Shown in pieces: positions 50,301 to 63,000 of a DNA stretch of 64,000 nucleotides. Source of the stretch: Tubulanus polymorphus (lineage: Eukaryota > Nemertea > Palaeonemertea > Tubulaniformes > Tubulanidae); contig NC_134029.1 of the NCBI RefSeq assembly GCF_964204645.1, forward strand, positions 21,904,450-21,968,449, given 5' to 3'. A program made the position numbers and the translations under genes. Numbering within the stretch: the first letter of the stretch is position 1; each line of letters opens with the position of its first letter. The notes under the pieces were generated by a model. It worked only from the letters and a program-made list of their open reading frames with translations. It did no database searches and was not told the DNA's origin.

Positions 50301-53300
50301 TGAGGTGTTCAACAGTATTAGTATTATTCAAGAGTTTATTGCTTGTACCAAGATTGTAACACAAATGCATTATTTGGTTTAGTAGATTAACAATGTTCTA
50401 GTCACGAAAGTTCAAACTCGTAAGGTTTATCCTAATTTACGGATTATTTCGATTTTCAGCGTGAAGATAATGATAACGAAGATACCGGTACTATAGCCCT
50501 GAGAACGAGGTCGCGTTTACCGCTGAAGGAAACACGTTTAGAGGATATCGAGTCTCACTTCGTCGCGCCGGATATAACACCGGATATGTACGACACATCG
50601 ACTTGTTACGACGATGACTGGTCGGACTTTCTAACGAGTTTAATGAAATCTGGTAGATTCTATTCATTGATTTTCCATTGAAAATTTTAGAATTAATACG
50701 AATGTTTCTACCTTGAAATATCCTTGAAAAGGTTAAGTAGTTTTTTGAATCTGTATTTTACATTATTTGCTGCAGAGCTTGGACCGCAAGATGGCAATGA
50801 TACCCTCGACGATGATGCCGATCCAGAGTATAACTTTTTAGCTGACGTTGAAGATGTCGACTGGGAAGATTTTCGAGATGACAGAGCTGTGCGAGTTTCC
50901 AGTAAGATAAAAACATTCTGATTTCAAACATTTGCAGTGCCCAGTTCCACAGTTGTGAGTTGCGAGTTTAACTCTGAGTTAAAGTTAGTTCATTTTCAAT
51001 GAGTTAACTCAGAGTCAAATCTTAACTCAGAACTGTGAGACTGGACCCAGAAAAGTTTATCAAAAAACAATTTCAATTCATGATTAATATGTTTTTATAG
51101 AGAAAGAGGTCAATGAATTGTTGGATGAGTTAATTGATGCTTATGAAGCTCAGAATCATGGAAATTTCGCTGATGAAGAACCGACTCCTGTGCAAAATGA
51201 TATCGTTGATCCAAGTGACTCTCGTAATATGTTCAACTGTCCGCCTCCTTTGAAGTGAGATCATTATTCAGCTTTTCACCGACAATTCAATGATTTATAA
51301 TACTTCAGTTTTCTGAATGATGTTGTTACGATGTTCTTTCAGTTTCACGCCTTCAGCGCAGAGATACTTGCTGATACCGATTCCTCCTGATCCACCGCCT
51401 CCTCCTCCTCCTGTGGAACCCATCTGTCCAAATGTAATACACGTTGCTCCATTAGTACAACAAAATCAAACAGACTGTGATGATAACGGATATACGTTTA
51501 CCGAATTCGAAGCGTTGAAATTACAGGAACAGCTTCGCCAGGTACGGTGCCTGTAATATCCGTGTCAATCCATTCTGATACAAACGCTCTAACATCCTCG
51601 CTGCATAATGTAACAAACACAATTTTATCAACGATATCTTTATTTCTGATCGACAGCACGTTCAGTTATTGTTTCAAGTAAATGTATTGACCCGTGAAGT
51701 GAGCGGATATGAAGGCGAATGTCAAACCACTGCCTTGTATTTGGTATGTACAAACTGATAAGTTACTCGGATGATTTTCTCTGCTTTTCTCCTGATCAAG
51801 TTTCTCGAAACATCAGAAGTTATGTTATTAAATCAGCGAGTCTGAGGGAAACGCTTATACGTCCTGACTGAATAACATGGTTTATTCGGGGTTCGAACCC
51901 AGCACCTCTCGCCCTACCCACCGAGACAGAACAGCTTATCTGAAATATCACCATTTTAATCGGAATAATATTTCTTTTCAGGCCGAAATAGAAAAACTAG
52001 AATGTCTTTCAAAACGCATCAATGTTTCTTCATTCTTTGATGTGTACAACTTACCAATGGCTTTAGAAACTGTTCGGCGCATTCCGAACAACAAACGTAT
52101 ATTACCTCCTACGCAAAGAGTTAGAACGCGATCTAAGTTAAGAGGTAACTCACTGCTCATCTTACTTCAAAGCGAACCTCGGTATCCGTTAAAAATCAGT
52201 GAAAATTCGATATTCTGGATGCACTGAATATGCCTGTCTCATGATTTTTAGGTGGTGTTAGAATTGATATTTTACCTGAAGAACATGTACATTTTTTTGC
52301 GACCCATCGAGCGTGCGTTTACCCTAAACTAATGCCCGTTGTGAAACTTATTTTGCCGGATGTACCCATAAAAACCAAACTATCATTTTTCCCGGCAGAA
52401 AACAAGTGAGTCTGATTTTATTTAGAGAATGTTGTTTTTGGATTGGAAGTTTTCTGTGTATTGTCGTTTTGTCAATGAATTTTTCAGCCTGATTGTCCTG
52501 GGAATATCACAACTTTCCGAAAAGAGCACGATGAGCGAACAAGCTAAATTCATCCACGAATATTTGATGCCAGTTAAAAGTGAGAAAGATATCAAAAGTC
52601 ATATTCGGCATATGAAGTGGAAGAAAAATAATCCGATACAGGTAAAAATTTAGTACACTTGATAAATTATTCTGAGTTAATGGGATTCGAACCTTCTGTA
52701 ATATCTGTATGTGGATTTGGAAGTAAGGATTGAGTATTCTCCACATGACCTTCATTGATTTGAATTTATACTAATTTTCGTTCTGCTAAATCGAAATTTG
52801 CGGTTTTTACCGCTAATTTGCGAATATAATTAGAGCGGCAAATGGGATTGCTGCTGACAAACTGTTCTTCATTATTGTGCTGAGGTAATCAGACTGCTCA
52901 TAACGCCATCCGTCCTGATTGATGAGCCATGTCATTCGTTTAGACTTTGGCTAGTCTTATAGTTATATAGATTTTTTAGAGGACTTTCGGACTACTCCAC
53001 TTCAAGAGTAGAAATGCTTGCCAACGATCCTCACCCGCTGCCAATAAAGACATCTATCTGTTGGCGTGGACTTAAGCCAAGACGTGGTTTACAGACTATT
53101 GTGATATTTCTGATATATCTGATATTTCTATTAGGTTTCAAACAGTCCGTAAATAGTTGATAAAATGCCTTTCATTGTTGATCGATGTTGAATTCGTTTT
53201 AAGTTGATCTACGTTTATGCAGTTTATCAACCTTATGCATTAATTTGTACGTAAAGAATTTACAAGATGCAGCATGCGATCAAAATAAAGGGCATTCCAG

Positions 53301-56300
53301 TTGACTAGCTACTACAAAAACTGAAGTTCACCAGGCCTGCTCTTGGTCTGATTATTACAAACCAGACCAAAGAATCTTTGACTAAGGATTTTTTGATCAT
53401 CCACTTGCTTAAATATTTCAATTAAGGCCGGACCTAGTTAGTTACCCAATCATTGGTGGTAAGCTTTTGTAATGGGATGGGCTTAAACCAACGTGAAAAT
53501 ATCCGATCGTGAAACTTAACCACAGACAGGTTACTGATTAGACCCGACCCAGATGGATGAAATTGTCTTGAAATCCTGAAACAAAGTGTACAGGTTTTTG
53601 TAGCTGATTATTTATTTTCAGGCTTACAAGGATTTCAAACAATTACCGCCGGTTGATCAAAGTTTTCAGATATTTGATCCGAATAAAGTGAAGTTAGCCA
53701 TCGAATACGATGAGGAAGAATTCCCTCAGTGGATACGGGTAATGATTTCCAACGAAAATGATTTAAATACGAAGAGTTTGAACGTTTGTTTTTTTTTTTT
53801 TTTTACTTCGAAAATTTTGACTGCTTTTTCTTCCAGTCGGCGATATCGGTGAAGAAACAGATTCTTAAGTTTGGACGACGGCGCGTCAATCTCCGAACGT
53901 CTGCCAAATCAAATAAGTCGAAACAACAAAGCAATAAACCAAATTCATCTAGTCAGGTTAGTGAAAAAAACCCATTCTGTTTTCATTACTCAGTTGCACA
54001 GTTTTCTGTTTGAGTTAAACTAACATCTGCCCGTAGTTTAAGAACTGGAACTGCTATAAGCTTAAGTTTTTTCGCTTCATGTCCATAGATAGCTAGATAT
54101 GTATTTTCTCATTATGTCTGATGAAGCCTTTATATTTACTTTCCGATTTGTTATTATTTCAGAGTCCAACAGTTAGTGAACTGATCAGTCAGACACAGTC
54201 TTCAAGAGAATTACCCTCTTCGACTGTTAAAACGTGTGAGATGTCGACTCAGACTGTCAATGAGTGAGTTCTTTATGAAACTTAAATGCTTTGTCTGAGT
54301 TCAAAAGTAATGGTTGAATTATTACCAGCGATAACCAAACCCACAAAATAACCAAAATATCACTGAAAATATGTTGTATTGAATTGGTTTTGCCACTATG
54401 ACTGTCTTAAATGTTAGAACAAAGCATCTATACTCTAATTTATTTGGGGTGGCCAAGGGCCTCCTTAATCCTCCTATTCATCCAAAACTTATGGAATCTT
54501 TGTTTAAAAAAAGTATCTGTTCCATAATGTACTCGACATCATTGGTGATTACGTTGATTTTGTTCTAATTTCAGCAATGTACAGGCGCCTCCTCAGCCAA
54601 CTGCCGAACGGACTATATCTCCAAATATCGAGATTCATCAGGAGAATATGAGTTTAACGCTGATGTCGTCCAGTAACCACGTCATAGATCAACCAAACAC
54701 TATGGATAGTACGGAGCAGCACGTTGAATCAGGCAATGTCTCTATTACTGATAACGATGTAAACTCCGCTGATATCGAATTCAACAATGTCGTTCGCGAC
54801 GAAAGTCGTCCGATTAGCGGACAATCATCATCGGTTATAGAACCAAGCGTTGATAGTCGGGTAGACGACCGAGATTTTCTGGATAACGCCGCGTTGTCGG
54901 AAAACTTTACGGAAGATCCTGATACGTTATTAGGTCACAGTCGTAAATGCGAAGCAGATTCCTCGAGTAACGATGCCGTAGTCCAGAAATCGTCTCAAAC
55001 TCTGGTACAGTCACCGCCGGCGCCACCGCCTGTTATGATTGTGAACTCGTCTCCGAATGTTGCGACGAATTTGTCGGGATCGACTTCTTCTGATACGGAG
55101 AATCAGGCATCGACTTCTAGTCCCGTAGCGCCATCTACGCCGCAACAACAGCAATGTATTCCAGTCGTTAGCATTTTTGTCACACCGGAAAAGTTCCCGG
55201 CTGATTCTACATCCGGTAATACACCGATTCAGAATTCTTCAGATTCTCCCGAATATATGATGCATCTAGTGACTCCGCCCGATAAGAGTAGAGTCACCGT
55301 CTCTCTGCAGGGTGTACCTGCGTCTGCTTTAACCACACCGGAATCAACGCCCTCTAAAACCCGACGCATCGTTCCGAAATCTCCCGTCGCCAGTACTGTT
55401 CCAACCGTGTCGCCGTTTTTGGATAAAATCGCCAAGAGTCCGAAACGCGCGAATCTTCGCCAGAAAGTGCGCGCGATCGTGCCGAAGGGTTTTCCGTACA
55501 GCCTACACGCGGTGTCGCCTACGAAAATGGCGGCCGATAACATAAAATCGAGATTGCGTAAATCGCGACAACGACTCAGTTATAATACGGGTAGTCCTAC
55601 GAAACACGCATCGGTCCTGCACAAAAGTCAGCCGGTTCCGATCTTACCAAAACCTCTCGGACGCGGTATGCATCTCCTTTCTCAGTCTACTGCTGAAAGT
55701 CAGACAAATAGAAAAGGTAAGTTAACTTTAATTCGGCCGGGTGTAAGAACATACACACAAAACTCTTATTCACAACTGGTGAATGGTCATTTGGATTGAA
55801 TTGTTTTACAGATGATAGCGACAGTGAAAGTGATCACGGAAATGATCATCAAGATGATCATATCGCGGAATTACTAGCGGCTAGTTCAACTATTCGGTAA
55901 TTATCATAGATGAGCTGCTTGTATTCAATGTAAGATGTATCATGTCCTGTTAGATGTAAAAATTGTGGATTTCTGTACAGAATATCACCGAAAAAGAAGA
56001 AGATCGGTCGCAGTCGTCGAGAGGATATCATCAAAGCAATTACAGCTGACGATCTCGTGGACTCTGATCATATGGTATGTACAATAAAAACATGGTTGCA
56101 TAGTAAAAACACGCTTCGTTAAGACTTTCTAGGATATAGAAGATCTATGATGGTCGTCTTAAGAGTTCCATGTTGTATAATTATATTAAGAGCAGACATA
56201 AAACAATATCTCAATTGAAGTGATCTTCTTCTGTGCTTCGTTGAAGGTACAACAAAATTTCAAAAAGCTTCTCTCTCTCTTTTAAAGCGGGATGAACGCG

Positions 56301-56425
56301 ATAAAGCATTCGCCAACGCTTACATGAAGAAAGTTAAAGATACTCTCAAGGACGAAAAAGAAGTTTATGAAAAGTTTCTCGTGTTATTGTCGAAATTCGG
56401 TGACAGTTCCGGATCACCGGTGCAA
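47391..56425 (+). CDS. GON4L: GON4-like transcriptional cofactor, 21 exons seen, 3' end outside or unresolved
   Basis: This nuclear cofactor is known in vertebrates to bind YY1, Sin3a and HDAC1 and to affect cell division and blood development. Exons: 47391-48154, 48304-48487, 48574-48750, 48835-48957, 49345-49512, 49606-49680, 50460-50652, 50776-50901, 51101-51254, 51343-51541, 51657-51743, 51982-52144, 52252-52405, 52488-52641, 53622-53738, 53837-53956, 54163-54263, 54575-55716, 55812-55896, 55981-56074, 56288-56425; phases agree (1506 codons). Family signatures in order: [93 protein letters not shown], and [13 protein letters not shown], where human GON4L has its Myb-like region. A Ser/Thr/Pro-rich disordered exon (54575-55716) follows. 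The last exon begins a PAH-type helix ([18 protein letters not shown]), cut by an intron with its second half not found. The start has a good context (CACCATGAG). Confidence 0.92.
50939..51050. repeat. Short palindromic element, family A, in GON4L intron 8
   Basis: This is the best-preserved copy: CCCAGTTCCACAGTTGTGAG at the left, AACTGTGAGACTGGACCC at the right, and a palindromic middle built from GAGTTAACTC. It is inserted close to the acceptor of GON4L exon 9 (51101). Confidence 0.75.
51880..51935 (-). repeat. Candidate tRNA-derived SINE fragment in GON4L intron 11
   Basis: On the minus strand a box A-like TCTCGGTGGGTAGGGCG is followed by GAGAGGTGCTGGGTTCGAAC, which contains a consensus box B (GGTTCGAACCC). 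The spacing is shorter than in a tRNA gene and no cloverleaf closes, so this is more likely a tRNA-derived SINE remnant than a tRNA. Only the promoter-like part is visible. Confidence 0.4.
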
Positions 56426-58840
56426 GTAAGTCGCAGGCGCGAATATTCGTCAACTGCGTTAATGCTTTTCTCATTACTTACCGCGTGTTATAATTAGAAT
56501 TCCCTCGAGGATATCGCCTAGAATGTTTACCTTATTCTGAAATCTTTCATGTTCACATGATTCGAGCAGCTAAAGGTGTCATTTGGTACTTCGACAAAGT
56601 ACTGGTTATTATCATTTGTTTGATATCGCCTTGTCAAATATTTCAAAAGTGCTTGTAATTAATTAACTGCTAGATCTAAAAAGACATGTGAGCTTACATT
56701 GTCGAATAACATGAATCGGATTCCGAAGAAATATACCAAAAAAACCCACTTTTTTAAGGTGATAGAAGAGATGCTTAGGATATTATTTTACTGGTACTTC
56801 TGATAACTTTCATAGCACGGAAAATCATTGTATTATCTGAGTAAATGGGACATTATTTCAGGAATCGTCCCGTAATGTTCAAAGAATAAAAAAACGACAT
56901 CCGTATCAAACACGCGGTACATTTATTCGCACGGATTCAGTTCGTTTCCTCATTTCACATCGGGAATCCATATTTTGTTGAGAATCAGCAGAGATAACTC
57001 CTCTTTCTGCGCGTAATTCTTTGACTATTATCTCTCGAATATGCATGACTACCAAAATCTCCTTTAATGTAATATCCACTATCTGTATTAAGCTTTGATT
57101 AGCGCGTTTACCTGCTCGGTTTTAAACGTACTTGACGACGTCATCAATTGTTCGTGGTGGCCACTTACCTGGAAAACTCGCGTAATCAGAAAAATCTGGA
57201 AAGAATCTGGGAAGTTTTACCAAAAACCTAAGATCTTCACCGCGTGTTTCTTTATCAGTACGTGATTCAATGAAAATTGAATTAATTACATCGTTTTAAA
57301 CCTAGAAATTTCTCGGATTCACTCGGGGTATTTGTGTAAGTGGTCGCCCTGCGTATGCTTTTGCGCTCATTAGATTTTCTCAAACGCTCGAGGAGTTTGT
57401 GATACAATCCTTCAGGGCTTTTGATTTGTAAAGGAAAAACTCGTAAAAAGCTGGTTTTTTTAAGCGAAAGCAGATATTCTTGTTTGTTAGATACAGAATC
57501 AATTGTCTTCCGTGTGGCTTTCATCGAAGCCAGTTGAGTTGTTTTTGAACTGGGAGCTTTGAAGTTGATATCGTTGATTCTTGTTCGTTTTGATATACTA
57601 GACCTGACCTAGCTGTCAATCGGTAATACAATTGGAGCGTGGAAATGAGCAATAAATAGTATTCGGGAATACCGTAAGTGAACAAGCCCTGAGTACACAC
57701 CGGTCCAGTCACTCATTGTCCCCCAGATGCCAATGCTAAGAGGCGCATAGTCCACTAGTGGTTAAAAGGCCACGCATATACTTTTCAACTAAAATCGCTG
57801 TGATAATGCTTTACCCTGTGTGGTATATTTTAACTGTAACAGCATTCGTGCATGTGAGCTACTTTGTCAAATGGTCCTATTTATGATTCTTTCCCATCTT
57901 TTGACGGACCAAAACGGCAGTAAGTTAGAAAATATGGCCAACAATGCGCAATATTCTTTTTTCATTCGTTGGAAATTTCATCATCTCTTCGAAACGTCTG
58001 TTGCTGACACTGCCTGTTATTTAGGTTTAGTTGAAGCCTGCTACATACTTTAATCATGATGATGTTTTTGACGCAATAAGTTCTCTTAAGACAGTGTCCT
58101 GGGGACACGCGGTTTTTCTTTTATTTCATTTTTTTTAGGCCATTTGCGTGTTTAGAAAAGCGCAGTTAACTATGGCGCAGTTTTCTCTGTGCTTTTGTAA
58201 ATGGAAAGGAAATTAATGTCCCTAAGATGCTGTTGTAAAAAAATAGAAGTTTCTGGCGTCGCACTAGCGGTTTGGTTAAGCGCGACTAGCGCCAAATGAG
58301 ACGATACATTTCACTTGATGTGAATAAATAAAGGATTTCTTGTTGTTCGTTCTCGTTTCTGTATTCGACGTGCGGACTTTTGATGATAAATTGTTTCGAC
58401 GAATTTTTGCCGTGGCTGAAAAGAATGTATAAATGCATATGTATATCGGAGACGTTGCTCGAATTTAGATGCGAGGTTTATTATTCCTTTCATAGGATTC
58501 AGACCACAACGCGCTGTTGATTTCGATGCCTATCTTATGTTATTCGATGGATCGCTAAGAAATCTGATTATTTTTCTCTCGGTTTCGTTTGATTCTTAGA
58601 TTTATACAAATGTATTGTATATATATATATATAAGTTCTCCATCGGAATCAAGCGGTTCGCTCATTGGTAATTCCCTCGGGCAAACCAAGTTGCTTACGG
58701 TTCAGCTTTACCTATTTTGAACTTGTTTCATCGTAAACTTTCCACTGTAAGGTTACTTAAAAATCTTTCTACGCTTATTTAGTGACAACCTTCCTGCCCG
58801 ATTAATTGCCGGCTTAGTCGACCTTGGATTGCAGAAAGCC

Positions 58841-59157
58841 GCAATCACACGAGTGTTTTCCCCTTGTAACAGATAAGCGTTCACACTGGTACGAAATGGA
58901 TTCATGCCTGTTCGATATGAGTCAGATTTTACCTGACCAAAAATGGCGTACCAGGCCCATGGCAAATCTTGGCACGGGTCAAATTATATTGACCAGATGC
59001 TAAAAAATGATTCTGTAAATGATTCACCTCACTTGCCAAAGTATCGTTTTGATAGCGTTTTAGTATCGAGTGAGTGATTTACGTGTGAATGCGCTCTCTA
59101 ATTGAGCACGGGCCAAATTTGACTCGCGCCTGAGCTTAATTGTCTCCAAGTGATTGC
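58841..59157. mobile_element. Inverted-repeat element, family C, copy 1
   Basis: The left end GCAATCACACGAGTG pairs with the inverse of the right end (GCAATCACTTGGAG). Internal sequence such as AGTATCGAGTGAGTGATTTA and GCACGGGCCAAATTTGACTC recurs, diverged, in the copy at 59763. Non-coding; a hAT-like MITE is plausible from the ends, but no target duplication was found. Confidence 0.6.
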
Positions 59158-59762
59158 AACTTAAATGAATATGGTGCATTTAGGCCACTCATTAAGAAGA
59201 CGCTCAGTGGGTTGAGTATATCAAAGACTCTTAAAGACCATGGTGGCCGGAGAGCTGTCCGAATGAATTTGTTTCGGAAATTTCTACTCTAATATCTGAA
59301 TGAAGCTTAAGAGTTGCGCTCAGACCACTGATACATTTATCCAGTGTGTATAATGGTGCCTTTGTTCCAGCCTTTGTGTGATTCAAATGAATATTTTATC
59401 GAATTACGTCTAAAAGATGATACACGATTTTGCCGACGTTTTCTACATTTTCGAAGAAGAAATGTTTAATATTGCATGCTTCGGCTTCCGAAATGAGACC
59501 ACGGTTTCGTAATTATCTCGCAGCAAAAAAAAAACATGAAAAATTTCATTGCTTTCTTTCTCCGTCGCATGGATTCAGACGAGCAGATATTTTTCGTTTA
59601 CCGCCACCGAAGAATTTCTCCCAAGATAAAGAATTTTAAGCGAGAAATTCTTTTTATTTGTTTGTTTTTTCATCGTCGATGTTAAACTGACGTTTTTCAT
59701 CCGTTGTCGTTTATTCTGAAGCCGAGTTCACGCTACATCATTTAGCCACATTCTGTATAGCC

Positions 59763-60076
59763 ACGATCACGCGAGCTTTTTTGGCCTGTGCCGAGTTTTT
59801 TTTTGGCCTGTGCCGAGTTTTTTTTTGGCCTGTGCCGAGTTTTTTTTTTTGGCCTGTGCCGAGTTTTAGCCAAATTTAAGCACGGGTCAAAACGATTGTG
59901 TTTGAATTGCAACTGGTTCCGGAGGTGACTCACTTCGCTTTGTTTGAGCATTGTTTAGTATCGAGAGAGTGGTTTACTTGCGAACGCACTTTCTAAAAAT
60001 AGACGCGGGCAAAATTTAACTCGGGGGTCTGATTCGTGCCAATTTGGCCCGGGTCAAATCGTCTCCGTGTGATCGC
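59763..60076. mobile_element. Inverted-repeat element, family C, copy 2
   Basis: The left end CGATCACGCGAGC pairs with the inverse of the right end (CGATCACACGGAGACG). The interior shares AGTATCGAGAGAGTGGTTTA with copy 1. This copy also carries a four-unit internal tandem array at 59778-59865. Confidence 0.6.
59778..59865. repeat. Tandem array of a T-run plus GGCCTGTGCCGAG unit
   Basis: Four consecutive units of GGCCTGTGCCGAG separated by runs of 6 to 10 T, inside family C copy 2. The T-run length varies from unit to unit, as expected from slippage. Confidence 0.88.
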
Positions 60077-63000
60077 CGAGCGTGTGATCCGATAACTAGC
60101 CATGACTTCAGATCTCGGAATGAGTTTCGATGATCTACGGATGCTGGTGATCGACAGTGAGTTCATTTTTCACTTGAAAGCCACTCGTGCTTTCAAGATG
60201 TTTTTCAGGCTGTTCGAGATTACTTCGAGACATTGTGAATGAGATAGAGAACGCCTGAGGGATATTTCTGAATATCTCACTACGCGACTGATTGCGTCTT
60301 CTTTCCGTATAGAAAATACGCGTCTGTCGATTATTGAAAACGTCTGAAATGGGGGTTTTTTTTATACCTGTATCGTAAGTGAATTGTGATGTAATTCGTT
60401 TCGAATAGCCGCAAAGAAATCCATCGTTGCCGATGCGCGCCTTGTTCGCGGAATATTTTTCAGCTTCTCGACAACAAGTCGACGCAACAAAACTGGTTTA
60501 ATCCAGACCACTGATTGAATAAATCCAGTTGATGTGAAATCCAGATCTGGATAAGATTTTCTACATAGATTCAACGCAGTTTCCCCTCGGTGCCGGTTAC
60601 ATTGGGAAAAAATTGACAGTTCTTTTGAATGATATATCCCGGTTTGGAATTATTTGGGAATTACGGTAGATGAATTTTCCTCTATAATCCGGGAAATATT
60701 TTGGAAAATTATTTTACACTTTGTGTAGCATTTCCTTAGAGCAACTTTCTTCTGAAATACTTTGAATTTTATTTTAAACTGTGCGAACCATGATTCCAGC
60801 TAAATCCGGATTTAATATACTTTAATATCTAGCATATTAAACCCCTATCTATAAACAGGTATTATACAACTCCTGGATGCTGTTTTTGAGCATCAAGGCT
60901 TCACCTAATGTTCTCATCCAGGACCTTTCTCACCCCACACATGAACTGAAAAACGACTGCAAATGCCAGACAATGATCAGATCAATTCTTTAAGGATTAA
61001 TTCAACATCTCGAAGTTTATTGATACTAATATTATATAAGGCATATCAGGTTTAACATAAGTGGGCAATAGTTGAACAATATCGACAGTTTACGAAATAA
61101 TATTTGATACTGTTACAATATGTTAATAATGACATAATCAATATGTATAACATAATTCACATATTCATGATGAATGGTATATGGAGGTAGAGCGATTAAT
61201 CGAATGCCATTAGTTCATCCGACAGTGTTAACTTATTCAAAATCAATTTGAAAACCCGGCTTTTCCCGTGGAGGAAGAACTTTGAACGTGATTATACGTG
61301 GAAAGTTGCGTTTAAACGGTTCAAATCATTACGACTAGGATATTATTATCATAACAGTATCCTGTCAATCCATTAGCGCGAGTAATTTCGCTGAATTTAA
61401 AAGTTAATCTCGGATTTCACAGTTTGGAGTACCGTATCATACGTGTAGTTGTGCAATAGAAAAGTGGAATAATTTGTTATTGTTTAATCTGTAGCGGAAA
61501 ATTTTCGATATCAATTATAAAACTTTTAGGAGAATGATGAATGAGAAATTGTTAACCACCTGCGGCATGCAGCGCTATTAGATCCTGTATCTTCTCTATA
61601 CAATCTGTTTTTTATTCAGAGTCCCGACGACTCCTTGATTCCTTCAAAACAGAAAATGCTTTCGAAGGTGCTTGGAACTCCTTTATTTCGAGTAAAATAC
61701 CTAAAACAAACCTCCATTTGATAAAACCGTATCAATTTTGAAATAAACAATTTGAAATTTTTGTCTTGTTTGTAGTTGTACAGTAGACTACGCCTTAATC
61801 AGTGCAGTTGGGACCAGGATTGTTTGTTACCCAATTAGGCGGTTACCAAATTAAAAACTGAGTTTAGATAGACTTGCTTACAAAAACACCAAAAGCAATT
61901 TACAGTCAGAATTAGAGTTTAGGTAATGTATAGGATAAAACTTTGCTTACAAACTCGCATGTTTTACCGAGATAAACAGTTCAGCTGAACACTATGTACA
62001 GTTCCAATATGAAATTGACTATCAGCTCTTATTAACAGAGTTTTAAAACAAAACATGTTTCACAAATACGATTCATTGCAACAAAATTCATAATACAATC
62101 AAGTGACAAAATAAATGCCAAAATGACCATTAGAAATACGTCACGTTGTTCTCTTTCTGGTAACTCCTCGTCACCGTGTGAACGGTCTGATACAGTATCT
62201 AGCTATGTCTTATGAAAGCTAACTACATGCTATGAAAAAAATAGTGCGTAAATAGTTTTTCTGGTGACACGGAAATAGCAGGAAAGAAGGCGAGGTAAGT
62301 TTTAAAAGAAACCAATCGGTGCCCGGTCTCGTAAATCGATTATGTCATTTGAATCGGACAAGTAATTCGGTACGTACTCATTACCTGACTTGAGGCAACA
62401 AGTCACGAGTTGCTCTTCCGGATCTGTGTTCGGTTACTGTCATAGCTGTCATATCGGAAACAAGATTGGTAGTTCGCCGAGTTCAGTGTGCAAGTCATGT
62501 GATCTTCATTAGTCAAATACACGCCGCGTGTCATCGCGACGTTTGGAAAAAAAATGTAAGAGAATTCGTTCGCAGAAAACCTGCGGGAAACTTGGCCGGA
62601 AATGAATTTGATCGCATGAAAGGATGCAAGAAAATGAGCAAAACTCACCGTTGATGATTTAACTGATTTATCGCGATAGTTTCGAGGTTTTGAAAAAACC
62701 CTCAGAATAAACGGTTAAATCATCAGCTCTGCGACCTTGTCTTACTCTTCTCTTTGCCGATGATTTCAGAGAGCAGGGTCAATTGTTCCCGTGGCTGTGT
62801 TTGTTAATCCGTCTGCGGTCATCAATATTAATAACAGACGCTGTAAACAGCTTCGGTTAATCTGACCGTAGAGATCTTATTGCCAGTGATTCTTATTTCA
62901 TGCCCGCGCAGCTGGATGATTTCATCGCCAAAGGCCTTGTATTCCCTTTGGCCTTCATAATCCAGAGCTCGTCGTCAGATGAACTCATATTGTTTTTTGA

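Noticed and set aside
56862-56917. Possible extra GON4L exon (ESSRNVQRIKKRHPYQTR)
   Set aside because: The acceptor is good and the phase fits, but the peptide does not continue the PAH-type fold, so it is not added to the gene model.
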